Below, in pieces: positions 1 through 6,786 of a stretch of DNA of 11,941 nucleotides (the stretch's first letter is position 1; each line of letters opens with the position of its first letter). The stretch is taken from assembly GCA_964602475.1 (NCBI GenBank), contig CAZRRN010000067.1, positions 1 to 11,941 of the forward strand, in the 5' to 3' direction. The notes beneath the pieces were generated by a model. It worked only from the letters and a program-made list of their open reading frames with translations, did no database searches and was not told where the DNA came from. Made by a program: the position numbers and the translations under genes. The DNA is from SZUA-448 sp964602475. Its GTDB lineage: Bacteria; Bacillota; Clostridia; Lachnospirales; Lachnospiraceae.

Positions 1-1
1 G

Positions 2-394
2 ATATTTGAATTAATTCCTGCGGGCGGATATTGGAGAGATATTGATCCAACAATTGCCAAAAAATATATGAAGAGTTGTTGGGATATGGAAGGTGGAAGA
101 ACTGGAATTTTAAGAAGAATGAGTTTGGACGAACCATCTTTGACGGTATTAACATCACCTTCACAAAAACAGACGGAGAGATGTCACCCGTTGGAAGCAA
201 GACCTTTTACCGTTAGAGAAAATGCAAGATGCCAGACGTTCCCAGATGATTGGGAATTTAGTGGAAATGTATCTGCGCAGTATAAGCAGGTTGGAAATGC
301 TGTACCTGTAAATTTGGCATATGATATCGCAAAAGAAATATCACATTCATTAGACATACTTGAGAAGAATGAGAGAATTATGGAGGCAATATAA
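2..394 (+). CDS. C5-cytosine DNA methyltransferase, C-terminal part (5' end outside window)
   Basis: This is the last 130 residues of a DNA (cytosine-5-)methyltransferase, which moves a methyl group from S-adenosylmethionine to cytosine C5 within a specific site. The reading frame is open from the left edge. Visible are the QKQTERCHP stretch that closes the target-recognition region, the motif IX-like RPFTVRENARCQTFPDDW (about 200-253), and motif X QYKQVGNAVPV (278-310), the family's C-terminal signature. The catalytic PCQ and ENV motifs would lie upstream and cannot be checked. The stop codon overlaps the next start (TAATG), the usual coupling in type II restriction-modification pairs. The neighbour resembles the N-terminus of Eco47II-type endonucleases, so the enzyme probably modifies a GGNCC- or GGWCC-like site (inference). 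Because that endonuclease is broken, the methyltransferase would now be an orphan. Confidence 0.93.
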   Translation: MFELIPAGGYWRDIDPTIAKKYMKSCWDMEGGRTGILRRMSLDEPSLTVLTSPSQKQTERCHPLEARPFTVRENARCQTFPDDWEFSGNVSAQYKQVGNAVPVNLAYDIAKEISHSLDILEKNERIMEAI

Positions 395-594
395 TGGATT
401 GGAAATTAAATTTTATTAGCAAAGATAATTTTAATAGACACGTCGAGGCAACCATTGATAAATATGGAGAAAAATTAGAATCTTTTGATATTAAGCGCTT
501 TAATAAAAATATAATTGATCCTATTAAATTAATCTTTGACAAGACGGTTTATCAGTCAACAATGATGGGAGTATGCAGGTGGTTTATCAAATAA
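394..594 (+). pseudogene. Truncated Eco47II/Sau96I-like type II restriction endonuclease (N-terminal fragment)
   Basis: The start codon overlaps the methyltransferase stop by one base. The first ~54 residues (ending ...NIIDPIKLIFDKTVYQST, to about 556) match my memory of the N-terminus of the Eco47II restriction endonuclease family, which cuts GGNCC-type sites. In that family the segment continues into a long catalytic domain with WEE and IFRQRDKSNNN-like motifs. Here it switches abruptly to a few unrelated residues (MMGVCRWFIK) and stops, giving 66 residues against well over 200 for a full enzyme. After about 558 another reading frame looks like the beginning of a kinase-like gene, so the truncation came from recombination or deletion, not from a point mutation. 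The product cannot be a working nuclease. The family assignment rests on recall of a conserved N-terminal block and should be checked by search. Confidence 0.72.
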
Positions 595-1285
595 TTGACG
601 AAATACGATTTAAAATGAAAGAAAGGTTTGATTTTAGTTTTTTATCTATGAAGGCTGTCCTGCAGATGCAATAGAAAGGTTAAAATTAACAGTAGATATT
701 TATGAATCTATCAAACAAAAATCATTAATTACTTATATTGCATCAGAAGAAACCGGAAATGGATTTGCCATGATATTTGAATGGAAAGACGGCGAGTGTA
801 TGGGAAGAATGTACGAAGAATCCCACCAAAATATTATGCAGTTACCGGTAGAGGAAAAGCTACATATTTTTAGTGATATCATTGAGTTTTTACTTGATAT
901 CACATATGAAGGATATATTGCAGTTGATTTTTATGATGGCAGTATCATGTATGACAGAAAAGAGAAAATTACAACGATATGTGACATAGATTTCTTTAGA
1001 AAAAGTCCCGGTGTTAATGATATGGGACAAATGTGGGGGAGCAGAAGATTTATGTCTCCGGAAGAATATAAACTAGGAGCTGTACTTGATGAGATAACTA
1101 ATGTATTCACTCTCGGGAAAATGGGCTTTTCTTTGTTTACTGACAGTAATCAGGATATAGGAAAATGGCCATTATCTGTATCGAAATATAATGTACTTAT
1201 GAAGGCAGTCAGAGAAGAAAGAAATATGAGGTATACCGGTATTGCTGAATTTGCTGCTGAATGGAATGAAGCTGTAAAAGGCTAG
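573..1285 (+). pseudogene. Serine/threonine-protein-kinase-like gene, broken: ATP-binding lobe deleted and frame shifted
   Basis: The remnant is in two frames. From about 573 one frame reads MQVVYQIIDEIRFKMKERFD then FSFLS and ends at a stop at 671-673. Another frame, open from 638, reads FFIYEGCPADAIERLKLT and runs on to 1285; its first ATG is at 770. The second part has kinase-like elements: the hinge-like FAMIFEWKDGECMGRMY, a catalytic loop YIAVDFYDGSIMYD (catalytic Asp at residue 53 counted from the ATG at 770), the metal-binding CDIDFF (Asp74) and an APE-like FMSPEEYKLG. As I recall this Firmicutes family, 35-40 residues carrying the glycine-rich loop and the ATP-anchoring lysine normally lie between FDFSFLS and the EDAIERLK-like segment. 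They are missing, and the frame changes at the join. A 171-residue protein from 770 is possible but would lack the N-lobe. No native substrate is known to me. Confidence 0.68.
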
Positions 1286-1310
1286 AGCCGATTCTTCAAT
1301 ATTGGTTCTA
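1283..1310 (+). terminator. Terminator-like hairpin lacking a T-tract, at the end of the kinase remnant
   Basis: TAGAGCCGAT (1283-1292, including the kinase stop codon) pairs with ATTGGTTCTA (1301-1310) over ten positions with two G-U wobbles, around an 8-base loop. Placement right after the stop codon is typical of a Rho-independent terminator. The downstream sequence (AATGAAAATTTC) lacks a run of T, so it would probably work poorly. It may be the stem of an old terminator cut off at a recombination junction. Confidence 0.4.
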
Positions 1311-1328
1311 AATGAAAATTTCTATTAT
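1302..1328 (+). promoter_or_regulatory. Possible weak sigma-A promoter for the hybrid kinase
   Basis: TTGGTT (1302-1307) and TATTAT (1323-1328) resemble -35 and -10 boxes, but the spacer is only 15 bases and the -35 box overlaps the hairpin arm. It is the best candidate I see upstream of the kinase start at 1377, and it is weak. Confidence 0.22.
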
Positions 1329-1364
1329 AAAGAGATTGCGGTGCAGGTCATCGTTGAATACAAC

Positions 1365-1370
1365 AGGAGA
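1365..1370 (+). promoter_or_regulatory. Shine-Dalgarno sequence fixing the hybrid kinase start
   Basis: AGGAGA lies six bases before the ATG at 1377. The longer open frame begins at a TTG at 1302 with no ribosome binding site of this quality, so this site supports translation from 1377. Confidence 0.7.
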
Positions 1371-1376
1371 AAAGTT

Positions 1377-4300
1377 ATGTGTAAACGCGAAAATCGTAAT
1401 AACAGTGATTTGAACACAATCCTGGAGAGCATTCCTGCAAGAGACAGCATGCTCAAAATGATGCAGGGTGGCGTAGCAGTTATCCGATTCGCCCAAACAA
1501 TTGAATTCCAGTATTTTGATGACGGCTTTGCTGCTTTGTGTTACAGATCAAAACAGGAGCTTGAAAAGTTTCTTCTTGCCGATGGAAATATAGAGGAGAT
1601 TATCTACTCACAGGATATAAAGGATGTTCTTAGTGAAGCAGAAGCGCACAAGACCACCGATGAACCAATAAACACGATGCTTCGGTTTCTGGTCAAGAGC
1701 GGCGAGGTGAAGTGGGTTCATATGAGAGGCAGTAAGCTGCCGGAAGATGGATGTTTTCCGGTGTATTTCTGCATTTTTACTGAACCAGATAAGCAGACCC
1801 TGCTTTACAGGAGCATTGCTGACGGAGCCAACGTGGGGATAATGGTCTCTGATTTGGAGACTCATGAGATATATTATTTCAATCAGGCCGGCCGGCAGCT
1901 CATGCAGCTGTCAGAAGACCAGCCTTATACCGGAAAGAAATGTTATGACTTTGTTCATCACAGGAACTGCCCCTGTGAGGATTGTGTAATTAACGGAAAA
2001 GAGCTCGGTACATCGAGTGAGCGAATCCTGCATTTTCCGAATATCGGTATTGATGCCAAGGTACGAAGCACAGTTATAAACTGGCTCGGAAGAACTGCGT
2101 TGGTGGAATACGTTGCTGATGTAACTGCCGAATACAAAAAAAGGAATGTGCAGGAGGAGCTTTTAAACAGGGTTCTTGTTGGAATCGGTATCTACGAACT
2201 GTCGGACGGCAGCCTGCATCAAGTATACATGAACGACGGTTACTTGAAGCTGATTAAGGCCAATAGGGCAATTCGTGAAAAACAACAGAAGGAAGATTTT
2301 TTGTCGATGGTACACCCTGAGGATGCACATGCGATTACTGATGCAGTGAAAGCTGTTATGGACGGTCAGAATGAATTCAGCCTGTTCCATCGCATCTTCT
2401 GTGGAGACGGTATCTATCGCTGGTTCAGGCTTGACGGAACGGTGACAACCAGGGAGACTGGCAAAACCGTCGCTTTTTGCACTTATACGGATTATGATGA
2501 AGTGGAGCAGTCCCGTATTTATTTGAAAAAGGCGAATACAGTGCTGGAAAGAAAATATGCGCAGGAGCTGGCGCAGCGCAAGAATTTAGAAAAGGACAGT
2601 GCTGTTATTGTCGAATTCAATTTAACGTATGATAAAATGATTTCCTGCAGGACGCTGGACGACCGGTTCTATGCGCATGCGCCCGGTCTAAGCAGCGAAG
2701 AATTGATGAGTGACCTTCTGTGGAGGGTTCCCAACGAGGAAGATCGCTGTAAGAGTATCTGTTTTTTTGACCCGGAAAGGGCAAAAACGGCATTTGCCAG
2801 AGGCATGCCCATGAATTCCGAGGAGTATCGTTGCCGTCAAAAGGACGGTCTGCTGCACTGGATCAAGGCTACCAGCAACGTGGAGATTGACCCGGAGACA
2901 AATGATCTGATAGCTTACACATATCTGAAGGATGTTGACAAAGAGAAAAAATGCGCTGCTGCTACCAACAGTGTCATAGATGAGGAGACGGATTATGTTC
3001 TTCTGGTAAGTACGATTGCGGATATATGCATGATTGTCTGGGTCAGGGAGCATTACATGGAAGAAAGCGCAGCAATCCAGCCGCTCCGGGATATTCCCTT
3101 CAGCCACGCATTTGAATATGTGCGACTGAATACTGTGAAAGAGGAAGATCGGGCGTCGGTAAAACTATTGATGAATAAATCGTCCATTATACGAGAGGTG
3201 GAAGCAACCGGTATTAAAACAATCACTTATCGCATGACAGCTCAGGACGGCAGGCTGCACCGCAAGAAAGTACGAGCTTTTTATCTTGATGATAAAAAAG
3301 AGGATATCGTCATCGCCCAGCGGGATATTACCGATCTATATGTGGAAGAGCAGGAGCAAAAGCGCAGACTGGAAGAGGCCAGCCACGCGAAGAGCGATTT
3401 CCTCTCCCGCATCAGCCATGATATGCGTACACCCTTGAACGGAATCCTCGGTACAGTATATCTTGCGAAGGAAAAGGAAGATCCTACAGATTTGAAGAAA
3501 GACATGGAAGTCATTGAGAAATCCGGACAGCTCTTACTCAACCTTGTGAACGACACACTGGATATGAGTCGGATCGAGAGCGGCCGAATCGAACTGCATC
3601 CAGAGATCTGCGACGAGAAAAAACTGTTTGATACAATCTTTGCTACGATCCAGCCGAGTCTTGACAAGAAGGATATCCAGCTTCAAAAAAGCTTTATCGG
3701 AATCGACTGGAAACAGATGGTGCTGGATGTGTCAAGGTTACAGCAGGTGTTTCTCAACCTCTTTAGTAACGCAATCAAGTTCACACCGGAAGGCGGCAGT
3801 ATTGAATGGGTCATGGAGTGTCTCGAAGAAACAGATAACCATGTGGTTGATCGTTTTATTGTTCGCGATACCGGTTGTGGGATGAGCGAAGAATTTCAAA
3901 AGCATATGTTTGAACCGTTTGCCCAGGAAAATCGTATCAATACCGACCAGACTATGGGCACCGGTCTTGGACTTTCCATTGTGAAAAAGATTGTTGAGCT
4001 GATGGGCGGAACTATTGCAGTAAAAAGCAAGGTTGGAAAAGGTACGGAGTTTTGCATCATTCTGCATCTGCCGGTGAACTGTTCTCTTCGTGAACTGCCG
4101 AAGGAGCCGGAACAAAAAGAAATCTCTTTTCATGGCGAGCGTATTCTCTTATGTGAGGACAATAGTCTTAACACCATAATTGCAGAAAAGCTGCTGGAGA
4201 AGGTTGGTTGCGTTGTGAAAACGGCCGAAAACGGTAAGCTTGGCGTAGAAGAGTTCGAGTCAAGTGAGTCCGGATATTATGCCGCAATTCTCATGGATAT

Positions 4301-4517
4301 CCGTATGCCGGTTATGGACGGACTGGAAGCGACAAGAGCTATCAGGTCACTGAACCGGCAGGATGCGAAGACTGTTCCCATTATAGCTATGAGTGCCAAC
4401 GCCTTTGAAGAAGACGTCAATATCAGTCTTGATGCTGGCATGAATGCGCATCTTCCAAAGCCTATAGAGCCTCGAAAGCTATATAAAACACTGGCGGAAC
4501 TAATTACCTTACATTAG
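1377..4517 (+). CDS. Soluble multi-PAS hybrid sensor histidine kinase with C-terminal receiver domain
   Basis: A 1046-residue phosphorelay protein that should autophosphorylate a histidine in response to a cytoplasmic cue and pass the phosphate to its own receiver. Order: PAS-like modules at about 20-137, 145-256, 260-380, 410-522 and 530-655, a short coiled coil, HisKA with the H-box SHDMRTPLNGI (His681), HATPase with N-box LFSNAIKFTPEGG (Asn798), DTGCGMS, FEPF and GTGLGLSI, then a receiver with CEDN, phospho-acceptor MDIRMPVMDG (Asp974), Ser1006 and Lys1028. All residues needed for activity are present. There is no hydrophobic stretch long enough for a membrane helix, so it should be cytoplasmic. 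PAS 2 has a cysteine cluster (Cys189, 198, 200, 203). No DNA-binding or other output domain follows the receiver, so an unlinked phosphotransfer protein or partner is expected. The ATG at 1377 is preferred over the TTG at 1302 because of its AGGAGA. The signal sensed cannot be read from the sequence. Confidence 0.95.
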   Translation: MCKRENRNNSDLNTILESIPARDSMLKMMQGGVAVIRFAQTIEFQYFDDGFAALCYRSKQELEKFLLADGNIEEIIYSQDIKDVLSEAEAHKTTDEPINTMLRFLVKSGEVKWVHMRGSKLPEDGCFPVYFCIFTEPDKQTLLYRSIADGANVGIMVSDLETHEIYYFNQAGRQLMQLSEDQPYTGKKCYDFVHHRNCPCEDCVINGKELGTSSERILHFPNIGIDAKVRSTVINWLGRTALVEYVADVTAEYKKRNVQEELLNRVLVGIGIYELSDGSLHQVYMNDGYLKLIKANRAIREKQQKEDFLSMVHPEDAHAITDAVKAVMDGQNEFSLFHRIFCGDGIYRWFRLDGTVTTRETGKTVAFCTYTDYDEVEQSRIYLKKANTVLERKYAQELAQRKNLEKDSAVIVEFNLTYDKMISCRTLDDRFYAHAPGLSSEELMSDLLWRVPNEEDRCKSICFFDPERAKTAFARGMPMNSEEYRCRQKDGLLHWIKATSNVEIDPETNDLIAYTYLKDVDKEKKCAAATNSVIDEETDYVLLVSTIADICMIVWVREHYMEESAAIQPLRDIPFSHAFEYVRLNTVKEEDRASVKLLMNKSSIIREVEATGIKTITYRMTAQDGRLHRKKVRAFYLDDKKEDIVIAQRDITDLYVEEQEQKRRLEEASHAKSDFLSRISHDMRTPLNGILGTVYLAKEKEDPTDLKKDMEVIEKSGQLLLNLVNDTLDMSRIESGRIELHPEICDEKKLFDTIFATIQPSLDKKDIQLQKSFIGIDWKQMVLDVSRLQQVFLNLFSNAIKFTPEGGSIEWVMECLEETDNHVVDRFIVRDTGCGMSEEFQKHMFEPFAQENRINTDQTMGTGLGLSIVKKIVELMGGTIAVKSKVGKGTEFCIILHLPVNCSLRELPKEPEQKEISFHGERILLCEDNSLNTIIAEKLLEKVGCVVKTAENGKLGVEEFESSESGYYAAILMDIRMPVMDGLEATRAIRSLNRQDAKTVPIIAMSANAFEEDVNISLDAGMNAHLPKPIEPRKLYKTLAELITLH

Positions 4518-4582
4518 TACAATCGTGCCGGACAGGAAAGAAAGAAAAAGAAGAAAAGCATAAAGGACATTAGGGTTATGCA

Positions 4583-4622
4583 GGAGAGAAACCATTCGGG
4601 CTGGTCTCGGTGGTTTCATTCT
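4583..4622 (+). other. Hairpin in the leader between the hybrid kinase and the EEP gene
   Basis: In the 135-base gap after the kinase, GAAACCA (4588-4594) pairs perfectly with TGGTTTC (4611-4617), and the stem can extend outward past one mismatch. A competing shorter stem, CCA/TGG (4592-4594 with 4602-4604) flanked by GAGA/TCTC, uses some of the same bases. No T-run follows. It could be a processing or attenuation element, or simply a weak intercistronic stem. Confidence 0.35.
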
Positions 4623-4652
4623 GTATGAATACCGTGAGGGTGGAGGAGAAGA

Positions 4653-5729
4653 ATGAAACGGGCAGCAGGCATCAGAAAAGCAGTTAAAATAATCGGATTA
4701 GTATTTCTATTGATGGTGGTTACAGTGCTTGGATATCTGGCTTATGTTATGATAAGTTATGAACGGATTCCGGACGGTCAGGTGCTTGCTGTCAGTGAAG
4801 CGACACAGGGAACAGTCAGTTCAGGTCAGGTACTGACGGCAGTGACCTACAATATCGGATATGGTTCATACCCTCCGGAGTACTCCTTTTTTATGGATGG
4901 CGGAACCGAGTCGCGCGCTGCAAGCAAGGAAAGTGTTTTATCCTGTATCAATGGAGCGATGGAGCTTATATCAGCAGCAAATCCGGATGTAATGCTTCTG
5001 CAGGAAGTAGATGAGGATGCAGACAGAAGCTACCATACTGACCAGACAGAGTTGATACGTAATCGTTTTTCTGATTACAGCAGTGTATTTGCTGTTAATT
5101 ATAATTCTGCATATCTGTTCTATCCGTTGACAAAACCAATCGGAAAATCGCTTTCCGGGGTAATGACCCTTGCATGCAGCGGGATTGACAGTGCGGTACG
5201 CCGCAGTCTTCCGATCAGCGAATCCTTCAGTAAGTTGCTTGATCTTGACCGCTGTTACAGTATATCGGCACTTCCGGTTGACAACGGAAAAACGCTGTAT
5301 ATATATAATGTACATCTGACTGCGTTCGGAGGAACCGCTGATATTTCAACAGCTCAGATTACGATGCTGGCAGAGGACATGAGCGAAAAGTCTGCCGGAG
5401 GTAATTATGTTCTCTGCGGAGGAGATTTCAATCATGACCTTCCCGGTGATTCTGTAACAATGTTCAATCCGGGACAGGATCGCCTCGGTTGGTGCCAGCC
5501 ATTTCCGACAGAGCTGCTTTTAGACGGGTTTACCCTGTGTATGAGTGATAATCCGGAACCGACCTGCAGAAATTCCGATCAGCCCTATGATCCCGAGACG
5601 AATTTCTTTGCCATTGTTGATGGTTTTATTATTTCTGACAACATCGAAGCAGTCAGCCTTAAGGTGCTGGCAGGCGGTTATACTTACAGCGACCATAACC
5701 CGGTTAAGCTGGAATTCAGACTGAAATAA
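4653..5729 (+). CDS. Membrane-anchored endonuclease/exonuclease/phosphatase (EEP) family protein
   Basis: A 358-residue metal-dependent phosphoesterase of the DNase I/exonuclease III/sphingomyelinase fold. The N-terminus is basic (MKRAAGIRKAVK) and followed by one hydrophobic helix at about 12-34 with no clear cleavage site. The catalytic domain is therefore predicted outside the membrane, anchored by a signal anchor. Fold motifs appear in order: TYNIGYG (Asn67), LLQEVDED (metal-binding Glu118), YNVHLTAFG (His221), GGDFNHD (Asp258, Asn260) and YSDHNPV (Asp347, His348), so it should be active. A strong GGAGGAG (4642-4648) precedes the ATG. It lies 135 bases after the hybrid kinase on the same strand and may be cotranscribed with it and with the metallophosphoesterase downstream. 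The fold acts on nucleic acids, phosphoinositides, sphingomyelin or other phosphodiesters, and nothing here fixes the substrate. Confidence 0.88.
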   Translation: MKRAAGIRKAVKIIGLVFLLMVVTVLGYLAYVMISYERIPDGQVLAVSEATQGTVSSGQVLTAVTYNIGYGSYPPEYSFFMDGGTESRAASKESVLSCINGAMELISAANPDVMLLQEVDEDADRSYHTDQTELIRNRFSDYSSVFAVNYNSAYLFYPLTKPIGKSLSGVMTLACSGIDSAVRRSLPISESFSKLLDLDRCYSISALPVDNGKTLYIYNVHLTAFGGTADISTAQITMLAEDMSEKSAGGNYVLCGGDFNHDLPGDSVTMFNPGQDRLGWCQPFPTELLLDGFTLCMSDNPEPTCRNSDQPYDPETNFFAIVDGFIISDNIEAVSLKVLAGGYTYSDHNPVKLEFRLK

Positions 5730-5771
5730 CCAAACGAAATAAATTAATCCGAAATGCCTTCCCGCAGGAAC

Positions 5772-5801
5772 CTGACTGACAGAAGCTGTATAAAATATGA
5801 T
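5772..5801 (+). promoter_or_regulatory. Possible promoter for the metallophosphoesterase
   Basis: CTGACT (5772-5777) and TATGAT (5796-5801) are separated by 18 bases and match sigma-A boxes at four and five of six positions. If used, transcription would start near 5808, downstream of the ATG at 5797. That would fit the proposed TTG start at 5893. This is pattern matching only. Confidence 0.3.
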
Positions 5802-5880
5802 AAACAGGATGATGATCGGAGAGTCCTATGTTTATTCGTATCTGTACAAAAGCAGTGACAGACAGAAGAACAATCCCGGC

Positions 5881-5887
5881 GGGGAGG
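5881..5887 (+). promoter_or_regulatory. Strong Shine-Dalgarno sequence before an internal TTG start
   Basis: GGGGAGG lies five bases before an in-frame TTG at 5893. The ATG at 5797 has only a weak AGAAG upstream. This site is the main reason for choosing the shorter metallophosphoesterase. Confidence 0.6.
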
Positions 5888-5892
5888 CTGTT

Positions 5893-6786
5893 TTGAGTAC
5901 AGAAACCCGGCTTAATAAGGCATTTGAACTTGCACTGAAACTTCCCCTGAACGAAGACAGCCGTTATGTTTTATTCAGTGACTGCCATCGTGGGATTGGA
6001 ACATCCAATGATAATTTTATCAAGCACCAGTATGTTTTCTATGCCGCACTGCAGCATTATTATAATGACGGATTTACCTATATTGAACTTGGTGACGGGG
6101 ATGAATTGTGGGAGAACCGTAAGCTTAAACCGATTGTTGAGGTATACAGCAATATATACTGGCTGCTTTCACAGTTCCGCGGGCAGAAACGGCTGCATCT
6201 GATATACGGAAACCACGATATGGTGAAACGAAAAAGTGATTACTGTAAGGAGCATCTGTCTTCCTACTTTTGTACAGACTCGCAGTGTCAGCGCAAGCTG
6301 ATGCCGGGAATCGGGTATCACGAAGGAATTATTCTGGAAAACAGCAACCGCTCAATCAGAAATATTTATCTGACGCATGGACACCAGGCAAGCTGCCTGA
6401 ATTCTGTATTCTGGAGACTTGCAAGGTTTCTTGTCCGCTATGTGTGGGCAGGACTGGAACGACATGGATATCCGGATCCTACCAGTGCTGCGAAGAACTA
6501 TGAGGTAAAGGAACGTGTTGAACAAAGGCTGACCGACTGGGCAGTAAAGCATGATGTGCTACTGATTACAGGACACACTCATCGTTCTGTTCTGGAAGAG
6601 AACAGCCCCTATTATGCCAATACCGGAAGCTGCATTCATCCGCGCTGTATTACCTGCATTGAAATCTGCGAACAGATGATACGTCTGGTAAAATGGTTTA
6701 TCAGCACGGATGAAAATCAGCGGGTTTATATTGCAAGAGAAGTATTGAATGAAATCCCCCAGAATCAGTTTACCGTTAAAGAGTAG
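5893..6786 (+). CDS. Calcineurin-like metallophosphoesterase, cytoplasmic
   Basis: A dinuclear-metal phosphoesterase of 297 residues from the TTG at 5893 (329 from the ATG at 5797). Family motifs, numbered from the TTG: FSDCHRG (Asp30, His32), LGDGDELWE (Asp68), YGNHD (Asn107, His108), LTHGHQ (His162, His164) and TGHTHR (His228, His230). All expected metal ligands are present. There is no signal peptide or clear transmembrane segment, although a hydrophobic patch (WRLARFLVRYVWAGL) follows the THGH motif. The TTG start is preferred because GGGGAGG sits five bases upstream and because family similarity, as I recall it, begins near RLNKAF; the extra 32 residues from the ATG look like non-coding leader. 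The gene follows the EEP phosphoesterase by 163 bases and its stop overlaps the convergent GH51 gene by 22 bases. The substrate cannot be told from sequence. Confidence 0.88.
   Translation: MSTETRLNKAFELALKLPLNEDSRYVLFSDCHRGIGTSNDNFIKHQYVFYAALQHYYNDGFTYIELGDGDELWENRKLKPIVEVYSNIYWLLSQFRGQKRLHLIYGNHDMVKRKSDYCKEHLSSYFCTDSQCQRKLMPGIGYHEGIILENSNRSIRNIYLTHGHQASCLNSVFWRLARFLVRYVWAGLERHGYPDPTSAAKNYEVKERVEQRLTDWAVKHDVLLITGHTHRSVLEENSPYYANTGSCIHPRCITCIEICEQMIRLVKWFISTDENQRVYIAREVLNEIPQNQFTVKE

Noticed and set aside
1..1310. Integrase, transposase, attachment-site repeats or CRISPR array bounding the decayed patch
   Set aside because: Looked for because of the mosaic structure, but no recombinase motifs, terminal inverted repeats or regularly spaced repeats are visible in the window.
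1302..1376. N-terminal extension of the hybrid kinase from the TTG at 1302
   Set aside because: No ribosome binding site; it overlaps a hairpin and a possible promoter. The ATG at 1377 has AGGAGA at ideal spacing.
2688..3107. 139-codon minus-strand frame within the hybrid kinase
   Set aside because: It is a shadow of the PAS region on the other strand; the residue mix is unlike a folded protein and there is no start context.
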